A stretch of DNA of 5,516 nucleotides, from the NCBI GenBank assembly GCA_964393335.1, contig CAYMTN010000312.1:1-5516 (forward strand), given 5' to 3'. Below the pieces are notes generated by a model. It ran no database searches. It was not told where the DNA came from and worked only from the letters and a program-made list of their open reading frames with translations. Source of the DNA: CAYMTN01 sp964393335. GTDB lineage: Bacteria > Chloroflexota > Anaerolineae > Aggregatilineales > Aggregatilineaceae. Below, piece after piece: positions 1 to 5,516 of this stretch; positions within the stretch are counted from its first letter, which is position 1, and the number at the start of each line of letters is the position of its first letter. A program made the position numbers and the translations under genes.

Positions 1-255
1 CTCCTTCTTCACACAACTTGCGGGTGAACCATTTACTTCCGCAAAAAAGATCAGACTAACGAGAACGTAACGTCTTTTCTGCAAGTGTTTCGTATACCGG
101 AGTGAATTCTAAAGAAGGCTGAGTTTTTTGCTGGCATCGGTTTCTGTACGAGATGAGCCCTTTTTCCCGTCCATTTCAATTTACGGATCGATATTAGTAC
201 GCAAGGGCAGAAGTCCATCACCGGTTAGGTAGGAGTGCTGCTGCTGCTGCCGAAC
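1..255. other. Non-coding, AT-richer intergenic stretch
   Basis: No convincing gene is visible on either strand here; the open frames that run into it lack a ribosome site and look like shadows of the neighbouring transporter gene. Base composition is clearly more AT-rich than the genes to the right, as expected for intergenic DNA. It holds a short TGC microsatellite (five copies, 236-250) and several short T runs (for example 124-129) without a convincing preceding stem. At the extreme left edge the minus strand reads AAGAAGGAG, which resembles a Shine-Dalgarno sequence for a leftward gene starting just outside the window, but no matching promoter could be defended. Confidence 0.6.
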
Positions 256-300
256 CGTAGGGGCGCCTGCGCCCAGGGCGGGGCGAGCGTCGCCCCTACG
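256..300. repeat. Compound GC-rich palindromic repeat (REP/MITE-like)
   Basis: The ends form a perfect 10-bp inverted repeat, CGTAGGGGCG (256-265) and CGCCCCTACG (291-300). Inside it are two further perfect hairpins: GGGCGC-CT-GCGCCC (261-274) and GGGGCGA-GCG-TCGCCCC (280-296). The three cannot all form fully at once. Either one long outer stem forms, or a 5-bp outer stem (256-260 with 296-300) closes a junction carrying two hairpins. The motif GTAGGGGCG...CGCCCCTAC resembles interspersed intergenic palindromes seen in many GC-rich bacterial genomes. No transposase is nearby and no T tract follows on either strand, so a simple terminator is less likely than a dispersed repeat. Confidence 0.6.
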
Positions 301-328
301 AAAAACCCGCACTTGAACTTGCGCCGGG
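301..328 (-). terminator. Probable intrinsic terminator of the DMT transporter gene
   Basis: Read on the minus strand, CCCGGCGC, an 8-nt loop (AAGTTCAA) and GTGCGGG form a 7-bp stem with one bulged G and one G-U pair, followed at once by TTTTT (positions 305 down to 301). It lies 13 nt past the transporter stop codon and points the right way. The stem is imperfect, so efficiency is uncertain. The palindromic repeat begins directly after the T tract. Confidence 0.55.
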
Positions 329-341
329 CTGTACCAGGCGA

Positions 342-1202
342 TCAGCCAAGCCCTAACGCGGTCACGCCGATCATCATGGCTCCCGCTGCCAGAACGCGCC
401 GCAGTGTATGGCCTTCCATCAGCAGTTGCGTGCCCATCAGGGTGCCGATCAAGGTGCTGCTCTCGCGCATGGGCGCGACATAACTGACGGGGTTGGACAC
501 CAGTGCGGTCAGTACGAGTACGTAGGTCAGCGGGCTGAGCAGGGCCACGCCGAGCACGTAACGCGCGTGTGCGTGCCATTCCTGGCGCACGTCATCCCAG
601 CGCCGCAGGGCGAACGGGCTGAGCATGATCAGCCGGAAAACTTGCGACAGCCACACCAGAACCAGCGGCGTGATCAGCAGGTCGCTGACGGCGTATTTGT
701 CCCACAACGTATACATGGCGATAGTAACGCCCGTCATCAGGGCATAAATCACGGCGCGCGACGCACCTTCTCGCCGCAGCGTGCGTGGATCGCCGGCCAG
801 GCCAAAGATGCCAACCGCGATCAGGAGTGCGCCGCCCATCGCCAGCGGAGACGGGCGCTCACCCAGCAGCACGATCGCCGCCAGGGTGGAGAGTGTCGGC
901 CCGGTGCCGCGTGCGACCGGATAGACCAGCGACAGATCGCCGATCTGGTAGCTCCAGTTGAGCAGTAAAAAATACGCGAGGTGCAGCACGGCGCTGCCGA
1001 AGATAAACAGGAAACCGGCAGCGCCGATATGAGGCCGGTCTACGACCAGCAGAATCAGCACTGGCAGGCCATAAAGCGTGATGGAGCACACGCCGAACAG
1101 CCATACAAATGGCATGCCGCCGGATGCCTGCTTCGACAGGTAGTTCCAATAGGCATGTAGTACAGCGCTGGTCAACACGAGGCCAATGGCGACGCCAGAC
1201 AT
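342..1202 (-). CDS. EamA/DMT-superfamily membrane transporter
   Basis: A 286-residue, very hydrophobic protein with about ten predicted membrane helices in two fivefold halves, the usual size and plan of EamA (DUF6) drug/metabolite transporters in the cytoplasmic membrane. Family features include an N-terminal HAYWN motif (16-20), SLVYPVARGTGP (91-102) running into a helix that ends in GE (114-115), and the matching second-half region NPVSYVAPMRESS (237-249) with a Glu at 263. The loop around 138-148 divides the halves. The ATG at 1202 starts exactly at the first helix; the Shine-Dalgarno signal is weak (only CGGA about 10 nt upstream). A promoter lies about 50 bp upstream and a terminator follows, so it is probably monocistronic, divergent from the ABC operon. 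Substrate and direction cannot be read from sequence. Members range from amino-acid and metabolite exporters to uptake systems, and some relatives lie beside phosphonate genes. Confidence 0.88.
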   Translation of the reverse strand: MSGVAIGLVLTSAVLHAYWNYLSKQASGGMPFVWLFGVCSITLYGLPVLILLVVDRPHIGAAGFLFIFGSAVLHLAYFLLLNWSYQIGDLSLVYPVARGTGPTLSTLAAIVLLGERPSPLAMGGALLIAVGIFGLAGDPRTLRREGASRAVIYALMTGVTIAMYTLWDKYAVSDLLITPLVLVWLSQVFRLIMLSPFALRRWDDVRQEWHAHARYVLGVALLSPLTYVLVLTALVSNPVSYVAPMRESSTLIGTLMGTQLLMEGHTLRRVLAAGAMMIGVTALGLG

Positions 1203-1258
1203 ACAAACGTGGTCCGTAGCATAAACTGGCGCATCCCCAACTCAGGCCAGCGTGATGA

Positions 1259-1287
1259 ATTGTAGAGCCGATCAGGAACTCACACAA
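1259..1287 (-). promoter_or_regulatory. Sigma70-like promoter for the DMT transporter
   Basis: On the minus strand, TTGTGT (1287-1282) and TACAAT (1264-1259) are separated by 17 bp. The -10 matches consensus at 5 of 6 positions; the -35 keeps TTG and is otherwise weak. Transcription would start near 1252, giving a leader of about 50 nt. It mirrors the rightward promoter exactly. Confidence 0.5.
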
Positions 1288-1302
1288 ATGCCTGCTTTTG
1301 TG
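1283..1302. promoter_or_regulatory. Candidate shared operator: 20-bp imperfect palindrome between divergent promoters
   Basis: CACAAA (1283-1288) and TTTGTG (1297-1302) are perfect inverted arms. The inner GC (1290-1291) and GC (1294-1295) also match, so 8 of 10 base pairs are symmetric. The centre, between 1292 and 1293, is also the symmetry centre of the two promoters. A dimeric regulator bound here would cover both -35 elements. Caution: most of each arm is also the -35 hexamer, so the palindrome is partly explained by two similar -35 boxes facing away from each other. No regulator gene lies in the window. Confidence 0.4.
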
Positions 1303-1326
1303 GCGCGCGATAATTTCTCATATAAT
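1298..1326 (+). promoter_or_regulatory. Sigma70-like promoter for the ABC importer operon
   Basis: TTGTGG (1298-1303), a 17-bp spacer and a perfect TATAAT (1321-1326). The -35 is weak beyond TTG, which fits a promoter needing activation or subject to control. The start point would be near 1332-1334, leaving a leader of about 58 nt before the binding-protein ATG. Confidence 0.6.
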
Positions 1327-1331
1327 GGGGC

Positions 1332-1362
1332 CACTCTGTCACAATCGGCAGGTGTTTTTTTT
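1332..1362 (+). terminator. Terminator-like hairpin plus T8 in the operon leader (attenuator candidate)
   Basis: CAC, a bulged T, CTGTC, a 6-nt loop and GGCAGGTG form an 8-bp stem (1332-1354) with one T-G wobble, followed directly by eight T residues (1355-1362). This is the layout of an intrinsic terminator, yet it lies after the promoter and before the first gene, with no rightward gene upstream for it to serve. It could be a leader attenuator or a 5'-end stabilising hairpin. The stem is modest and begins at the presumed start site, so chance is possible. Confidence 0.4.
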
Positions 1363-1391
1363 GATGTGTCTTTCAATAAGGGGATGGATAA

Positions 1392-2498
1392 ATGAAAAAA
1401 CTGTCAGTATTTGTACTATGTTTATTGGTAGTAGCCGCTCTCACCCCGGTGGTGACTCCGGCAGCCGCTCCTGTGCAGGCGCAGGAAGATACCCTGACCG
1501 TACTCTGCACGCCTCAAGAAGACTGGTGTGTCGCCATGACCCAGGCTTTCGAAGCGGAAACGGGCATCAAAACGTCGTATGTCCGCATGTCGTCAGGCGA
1601 GTCGCTGGCCCGCATCCGCGCCACGCAGGATGATCCCGAATTCTCCGTGTGGTGGGGTGGCCCGGCTGATGCATTCATCGCCGCCTATGAAGAAGGGCTG
1701 ATCGAGCCGTACGAGCCGGAGCTGGCCTCCGTGCTGCCGCCGGCAGCAGTGGGTGTCGATCACTCGTGGCACGGCGTCTATATCGGGGCGCTGGGCTTCT
1801 GCTCGAACGTGGAGTTCCTCGACGAGTTGGGCCTTGAGCCGCCGACTTCATGGAACGACCTGCTCGATCCCAAACTCAAGGGCAATGTGGCGATGGCGCA
1901 CCCGGCGACGTCCGGCACGGCCTTCACCGCGTTCTGGACGGTTGTAACGCTCAAAGCGGACGAGCTTGAGGCCGCGGAAACCGGTGCGGGTTACGACGAA
2001 GATGGCATGCCGACCCAGGCCGCGATTGACAACGCGTTTGAGTACTTCAGCCAACTGCACAAGAACATCTTGCAGTATACGCGCTCCGGCGCTGCGCCCG
2101 GCCAGATGGCGGGCACCGGCGAGATCGCGGTGGCGGTCATCTTCTCGCATGACTGCGTGAAGCTCCAGGTCGAAGGGTTTGAGGGCGTGGTGGTCACTTC
2201 CTTCCCCGAAGAAGGCACCGGGTACGAGATCGGCGGCATGGCCCTGATCAAAGGTGCGCCGGAACCCGAAGCGGCCAAGGTGTGGATCAACTGGGCGCTC
2301 ACGGCGGATGCCCAGGCCATCGGCCAGACGGTGAACTCGCTCCAACTGCCGACCAACCCGGATACGCCTGTTTCCCCTCTGTCGGTGAACCTGAGCGAAG
2401 TGAACCTTGTAAACTACAACTTCGTTGCGGCGGGCACGAATCGCACGGCGATCGTCGAGCGGTTTGATGCCGAGGTCGCGCCGCAGCCGACCGAGTAA
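1392..2498 (+). CDS. ABC importer substrate-binding protein, Fe(III)/AfuA-like family
   Basis: A 368-residue secreted binding protein, first gene of the importer operon. Residues 1-30 form a signal peptide: basic MKK, a hydrophobic core, and a type I cleavage site after VQA (A30). No lipobox is present. The mature part resembles family COG1840 (FbpA, AfuA, SfuA): LTVLCTPQEDWC (35-46), RMSSGESLARI (65-75), WWGGPAD (87-93), the hinge-like GALGFCSN (132-139), PTSWNDLLDPKLKG (151-164), HPATSGTAF (170-178), SHDCV (252-256) and EEGTGYEIGG (273-282). C39 and C46 could form a disulfide. Where ferric-binding FbpA proteins carry a Tyr-Tyr pair, this protein has His253-Asp254, as in AfuA-like sugar-phosphate binders as I recall them. 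Iron, sugar phosphate or aminoethylphosphonate are all possible ligands. The start is fixed by AAGGGG (1378-1383), 8 nt upstream, and by the signal peptide. Confidence 0.9.
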   Translation: MKKLSVFVLCLLVVAALTPVVTPAAAPVQAQEDTLTVLCTPQEDWCVAMTQAFEAETGIKTSYVRMSSGESLARIRATQDDPEFSVWWGGPADAFIAAYEEGLIEPYEPELASVLPPAAVGVDHSWHGVYIGALGFCSNVEFLDELGLEPPTSWNDLLDPKLKGNVAMAHPATSGTAFTAFWTVVTLKADELEAAETGAGYDEDGMPTQAAIDNAFEYFSQLHKNILQYTRSGAAPGQMAGTGEIAVAVIFSHDCVKLQVEGFEGVVVTSFPEEGTGYEIGGMALIKGAPEPEAAKVWINWALTADAQAIGQTVNSLQLPTNPDTPVSPLSVNLSEVNLVNYNFVAAGTNRTAIVERFDAEVAPQPTE

Positions 2499-2532
2499 CG
2501 CTCTGGCTGTTTATCTCGCTTTTGCACACTGT

Positions 2533-2557
2533 CCCCCCACCGCTGGCCGGTGGGGGG
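2533..2557 (+). terminator. Strong intercistronic hairpin between binding protein and permease
   Basis: CCCCCCACCG (2533-2542) and CGGTGGGGGG (2548-2557) form a perfect 10-bp stem with a 5-nt CTGGC loop. It lies 34 nt after the binding-protein stop and 25 nt before the permease start. CTTGTAATCT follows, not a T tract, so it is unlikely to be a full terminator. Such hairpins between a binding-protein gene and its permease commonly stabilise the upstream message or reduce downstream expression, giving more binding protein than membrane components. That role is inferred here. Confidence 0.6.
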
Positions 2558-2571
2558 CTTGTAATCTGCCT

Positions 2572-2575
2572 GGAG
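2572..2575 (+). promoter_or_regulatory. Ribosome binding site supporting the permease GTG start
   Basis: GGAG lies 7 nt before the GTG at 2583. It supports this non-ATG start, which also places a basic N-terminal tail before the first membrane helix. Confidence 0.6.
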
Positions 2576-2582
2576 CGCACCT

Positions 2583-4319
2583 GTGAAAAGGATACGTCAT
2601 AGCCGTCACATAAATGAATTTCGGCGCATTTTTCAAGACCCGGTACTGTTTATCGGATTGGTGCTGATGGTGATCTTCGTCGCCGTTGCCATCCTGGCGC
2701 CGATCTACGCGATGGTGAATGAGAGCCGGACCGATAAAGGCCAGGAGTTATTCGATCGGTATCTGACTTCACCCGTTTACCGGAGAATCATTCGTAACAC
2801 GCTGGACATGGGGCTGATTGTTGCGGCGCTGGGCACGGCGTTGGGGTTCCTGCTGGCATATATCCAGGTCAGAGTCGCGGTGCCGTTCAAACGGCTGATG
2901 CATATCGCGGCGCTGGTGCCCATCATCTCGCCACCCTTCGCCCTGGCAACGGCGGTGCTGATCCTGTTTGGGCGCAACGGCATGATCAGCCGGGGGTGGT
3001 TTGGCATCCGGTATGACATTTACGGCCTGGATGGGCTGTCGCTGGTGCTGACGCTGTCGTACTTCACGGTGGCGTATATGAACCTGAAGGGTATGATGCA
3101 GGCGCTTGACCCGGCCCTGGATGAAGCCGCGACGAACCTGGGGGCGAACAAATGGCGCATTTTTCGCACGGTCACGGTGCCCATGTTGATTCCGGGCATC
3201 GCCGGGTCGTTTTTGCTGCTGTTTGTCGAAGCGATAGCCGACCTGGGTAATCCGCTGGTCATGGGCGGCAATTATGAAGTGCTCTCGACGCGTATTTACG
3301 TGTCGATTGTGGGCCTGTACAACACGACGGCGGCGGCGGTGTTGTCCGTCATTTTGCTGGTGCCATCGCTGTTGGTGTTTATGGTGCAGCGCTACTGGAT
3401 CAGCCGCACGTCGGTTGTATCGGTCACCGGTAAGCCAACCGGCACCACCCAGCAAATCCGGCACCCACTGGTGCGCTGGCCGCTGTTTGCGGTGAATATG
3501 TTTGTCGTCCTGTTCATCATGTTGATCTACGGGACGATTTTTGCCGGGGCGTTCACGAAAATCCTGAATGTCAACAACGGACTGACGCTCGAACACTTCG
3601 ATTTTGTGATCAACGGTTATGGCTCGGAAGCGATGAAAGATACGACGCGGCTGGCCGCCATCGCTACACCGCTGGCCGGGCTGTTTGGCATGATCATTGC
3701 GTTTCTGGTCGCCCGTAAAAAGTTCCTGGGCCGGAACGCCCTGGACTTTGCGACCATGTTAGGCATTGCGGTGCCCGGTACGATCATCGGCATCGGTTAC
3801 CTGTTGGTCTTCAACCGGCCCAACGAGGTGACGCTGCCGTTGCTTGGCACCATCCAGGTGATCCCCAAACTGACCGGGGGCCGCGCGGTGTTTGGCGGCG
3901 CGGGTGCGATTGTGCTGGTGTACATCGTGCGCAGCGTGCCCGCCGCCCTGCGTTCGGGCGTGGCTGCACTCTCCCAGATCGATCCGGCAATTGAAGAGGC
4001 GTCGATCAGTTTGGGCGCGGACAACCTCGGCACCTTTTTACGGATCACGCTGCCGCTGGTCCGCCCGGCGTTTTTATCCGGCCTGATCTATGCGTTTGCC
4101 CGGTCGATGACCACGATCTCCGCGATTATTTTCCTCACGACATCGCGCACGAAGATCATGACCCACCAGATTTTGAACGAAGTCGAAAACGGTCGGTATG
4201 GCAACGCGTTTGCGTACTGCGTTATTTTGATCGTGATTGTGCTTGTAGCGATTGGCGTGTTATCCATCGCGGTTGGCACAACGACCGGTGCCGAAAGAAC
4301 GATGGAGGGAGGCGCATAA
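2583..4319 (+). CDS. ABC importer permease, fused two-domain (FbpB/AfuB type)
   Basis: A 578-residue inner-membrane permease with about twelve predicted helices, containing two binding-protein-dependent transport domains in one chain, as is usual for FbpB, SfuB, AfuB and PhnU2-type permeases. Each half has an EAA loop, the contact site for the ATPase: EAATNLGANKWRIFRTVTVP (181-200) in the first and EEASISLGADN...ITLP (471-491) in the second. The conserved Gly is at 187 and 478. Approximate helices: 21-43, 73-95, 105-129, 150-170, 203-225 and 254-270, then, after a polar linker (275-300), 302-327, 359-379, 391-415, 441-456, 497-518 and 545-566. One chain supplies both membrane halves, so no second permease gene is needed, and none is present. 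The start is GTG with GGAG 7 nt upstream. The gene ends one base before the ATPase ATG, so translation is probably coupled. Substrate cannot be inferred from the permease. Confidence 0.93.
   Translation: MKRIRHSRHINEFRRIFQDPVLFIGLVLMVIFVAVAILAPIYAMVNESRTDKGQELFDRYLTSPVYRRIIRNTLDMGLIVAALGTALGFLLAYIQVRVAVPFKRLMHIAALVPIISPPFALATAVLILFGRNGMISRGWFGIRYDIYGLDGLSLVLTLSYFTVAYMNLKGMMQALDPALDEAATNLGANKWRIFRTVTVPMLIPGIAGSFLLLFVEAIADLGNPLVMGGNYEVLSTRIYVSIVGLYNTTAAAVLSVILLVPSLLVFMVQRYWISRTSVVSVTGKPTGTTQQIRHPLVRWPLFAVNMFVVLFIMLIYGTIFAGAFTKILNVNNGLTLEHFDFVINGYGSEAMKDTTRLAAIATPLAGLFGMIIAFLVARKKFLGRNALDFATMLGIAVPGTIIGIGYLLVFNRPNEVTLPLLGTIQVIPKLTGGRAVFGGAGAIVLVYIVRSVPAALRSGVAALSQIDPAIEEASISLGADNLGTFLRITLPLVRPAFLSGLIYAFARSMTTISAIIFLTTSRTKIMTHQILNEVENGRYGNAFAYCVILIVIVLVAIGVLSIAVGTTTGAERTMEGGA
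4304..4312 (+). promoter_or_regulatory. Ribosome binding site that decides the ATPase start
   Basis: GGAGGGAGG offers two overlapping Shine-Dalgarno cores inside the last codons of the permease gene. The nearer GGGAGG ends 8 nt before the ATG at 4321. This strongly favours that ATG over any in-frame start further upstream within the permease gene. Confidence 0.75.
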
Positions 4320-4320
4320 T

Positions 4321-5439
4321 ATGTCCACGAGTCAGACAGGCAGCCTGGTTTTAGAAGCCGTTTCAAAGACTTTTCCCCAGCATGACGGGCAGGGCGAGAT
4401 CCACGCTGTGGATCAAGTGTCACTCACGATCCACGAGGGCGAGTTCGTGACCCTGTTGGGTCCGTCAGGCTGTGGCAAAACGACGACTCTGCGCCTCATT
4501 TCCGGGTTTGAGCTGGCGTCGGATGGCCGTATCCTGTTGGATGGCAAGGATATCTCGAATCGCCCGCCCAACAAGCGTGATATGGCGATGGTGTTTCAAA
4601 GTTACGCGCTGTTCCCGCACATGACGGTGTCCAAAAACATCGCCTACGGGCTGCGCGTCCAGCGTGTAGCGGGCAAGGAGCTAAAAGAACGCGTCGAGCG
4701 CGTGCTTGATCTGATGGACCTGCACGGCCTGGGCGGACGCCGCCCGAATGAGCTTTCCGGCGGGCAGCAACAGCGTGTTGCGCTGGCCCGCTCGCTGGTG
4801 GTCGAGCCGCGCGTGCTGCTGTTTGACGAGCCGCTCTCGAACCTGGATGCCAAATTGCGCGTGCAAATGCGCAGCGAGATTCGGAATATCCAGCGCCGCC
4901 TGAACATCACCAGCGTGTATGTCACGCACGATCAGGTCGAAGCGATGGCGCTGTCGGACCGGATCGTGGTGATGAACCAGGGTAAGATCGAGCAGATCGG
5001 ATCGCCGGAGGAAATATACCGGCGGCCTACCTCGCGGTTTGTCGCGGATTTTATCGGGCGCGCGAATTTTCTGGAAGCGCGGATCGAGTCTGTCGAAGGG
5101 GATCAGGCCGAAGTCGAACTGCTGGGGCAGTGCGTGCACGTGCCGGTTACGTTCAGTGTAGCAGTTGGTGACCGGCTGACGGCTGTGCTGCGTCCTGAAG
5201 CTCTGTCCCTACTGGAAGACCCGCAACTGGTGCAGGGCGTTGTCGAACAGGCGATGTATCTTGGCTCCTCCATCGACTATGTCGTGCAGGTGAACGACCA
5301 GAAGTTGATCGTAGTCGAAACGGACCCGCGCGCGCAGTTTGTCTTCCGGGAAGGGCAGACGCTGGGCGTTACATTTGCCCCCTCGACCGTTCACCTTCTG
5401 CCGCCCACCGACGCTACTGATTCTCGCATAGACAACTAA
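4321..5439 (+). CDS. ABC importer ATP-binding protein (FbpC/PotA-like, with TOBE domain)
   Basis: A 372-residue cytoplasmic ATPase that powers the importer as a dimer on the two EAA loops of the permease. All catalytic motifs are intact: Walker A GPSGCGKT (47-54), Q-loop Gln93 in VFQSYALFPH, signature LSGGQQQR (145-152), Walker B VLLFDEP (165-171) with catalytic Glu170, D-loop SNLD (173-176) and H-loop His203. The C-terminal part, from about 245 to 360, is a TOBE-type regulatory region, including RPEAL (291-295) and YLGSSIDYVV (313-322). Length and plan match the spermidine/iron/sugar (PotA, FbpC, MalK) class. The ATG lies one base after the permease stop with an excellent ribosome site, so it is the third gene of the operon. 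The short hydrophilic tail after 362 is not conserved in my recollection. Sequence alone does not separate iron, sugar-phosphate, phosphonate or polyamine systems. Confidence 0.95.
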   Translation: MSTSQTGSLVLEAVSKTFPQHDGQGEIHAVDQVSLTIHEGEFVTLLGPSGCGKTTTLRLISGFELASDGRILLDGKDISNRPPNKRDMAMVFQSYALFPHMTVSKNIAYGLRVQRVAGKELKERVERVLDLMDLHGLGGRRPNELSGGQQQRVALARSLVVEPRVLLFDEPLSNLDAKLRVQMRSEIRNIQRRLNITSVYVTHDQVEAMALSDRIVVMNQGKIEQIGSPEEIYRRPTSRFVADFIGRANFLEARIESVEGDQAEVELLGQCVHVPVTFSVAVGDRLTAVLRPEALSLLEDPQLVQGVVEQAMYLGSSIDYVVQVNDQKLIVVETDPRAQFVFREGQTLGVTFAPSTVHLLPPTDATDSRIDN

Positions 5440-5463
5440 AATCTGAATGCCCCTGCATACCAG

Positions 5464-5516
5464 CCTCACCCCTTAACCCCCAGCCCCTTTTCCCCTCTCC
5501 ATTTTGATGGAGAGGG
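5464..5516. repeat. C-rich interspersed repeat with terminal hairpin, cut by window edge
   Basis: After the ATPase stop comes an almost pyrimidine-only strand (CCTCACCCC..., several CCCC blocks), then a perfect 10-bp hairpin, CCCTCTCCAT (5493-5502), loop TTTG, ATGGAGAGGG (5507-5516). It runs into the window end, and C5492 may extend the stem. Runs of CTCACCCC...CCCCTCTCC with a mirrored GGAGAGGGG are a familiar interspersed intergenic motif in many bacterial genomes, including Chloroflexota. It may double as the operon terminator, but the sequence after the stem is not visible. Confidence 0.55.

Noticed and set aside
236..250. TGC trinucleotide microsatellite as a phase-variation tract
   Set aside because: Only five copies, outside any gene or promoter that could be identified.
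181..260. Minus-strand text GCGTACTAATATCGATCCGT recalls the 3' end of a 23S rRNA
   Set aside because: The conserved 23S sequence that should precede it is absent, and no 5S-like sequence follows on the minus strand, so the resemblance is taken as chance.
181..579. Minus-strand open frame covering the repeat and the end of the DMT gene
   Set aside because: It overlaps the transporter gene in another frame, runs through the terminator and palindromic repeat, and its product is Arg/Ala-rich without recognisable motifs.
1309..1327. Fur-box-like GATAAT...TATAAT over the importer -10
   Set aside because: Only about 10 of 19 positions match the consensus, and much of that is the -10 box itself; not enough to call iron regulation.
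1401..1430. Lipoprotein signal at Cys10 of the binding protein
   Set aside because: The residues before the cysteine (FVL) do not fit a lipobox and the hydrophobic core before it is too short; a type I site at VQA is better.
2769..3596. Long minus-strand open frame opposite the permease
   Set aside because: Its translation is low-complexity, rich in Arg, Gln and His, with no ribosome site or domain; it is the antisense shadow of a GC-rich membrane-protein gene.
4252..4320. Longer ATPase beginning inside the permease gene
   Set aside because: The extra 23 residues are not family-like and overlap the permease C-terminus, while the ATG at 4321 has a strong, well-spaced ribosome site.

Overview
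The window reads as ordinary bacterial chromosome, GC-rich in the genes and visibly more AT-rich in the outer left intergenic stretch. The style of the proteins (notably the substrate-binding protein's N-terminus and sequence) and two kinds of interspersed GC-rich palindromic repeat suggest a member of the Chloroflexota, perhaps Anaerolineae-like. This is an impression from family resemblance, not a proven placement. There is no rRNA, tRNA, CRISPR array, transposase or phage gene.

Layout: positions 1-341 are non-coding and hold a compound palindromic repeat (256-300) next to a probable intrinsic terminator (301-328, minus strand). A 286-residue EamA/DMT-family transporter is on the minus strand (342-1202). 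A short divergent intergenic region (1203-1391) follows. It contains two back-to-back sigma70-like promoters placed exactly symmetrically about a 20-bp imperfect palindrome, and a terminator-like hairpin plus T8 in the rightward leader. Then comes a three-gene rightward ABC importer operon: secreted solute-binding protein (1392-2498), fused two-domain permease (2583-4319, GTG start) and ATPase (4321-5439). A strong GC-rich hairpin sits between the binding-protein and permease genes. The window ends inside a C-rich interspersed repeat whose hairpin may end the operon.

The three ABC genes encode a complete importer: the binding protein captures a solute outside the membrane, the permease provides both membrane halves in one chain, and the ATPase dimerises to drive transport. 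All three belong to the broad group usually annotated as 'iron(III) ABC transporter' (FbpABC/AfuABC/SfuABC type). However, the Tyr-Tyr ferric-binding pair of true FbpA appears to be replaced by His-Asp, the AfuA-like condition. A phosphorylated organic solute (sugar phosphate or aminoethylphosphonate type) is therefore at least as likely as iron. The divergent DMT transporter may be co-regulated with the importer through the shared symmetric promoter region. No clearly new system is visible. The most interesting items are the symmetric promoter/operator, the leader attenuator candidate and the ligand question.
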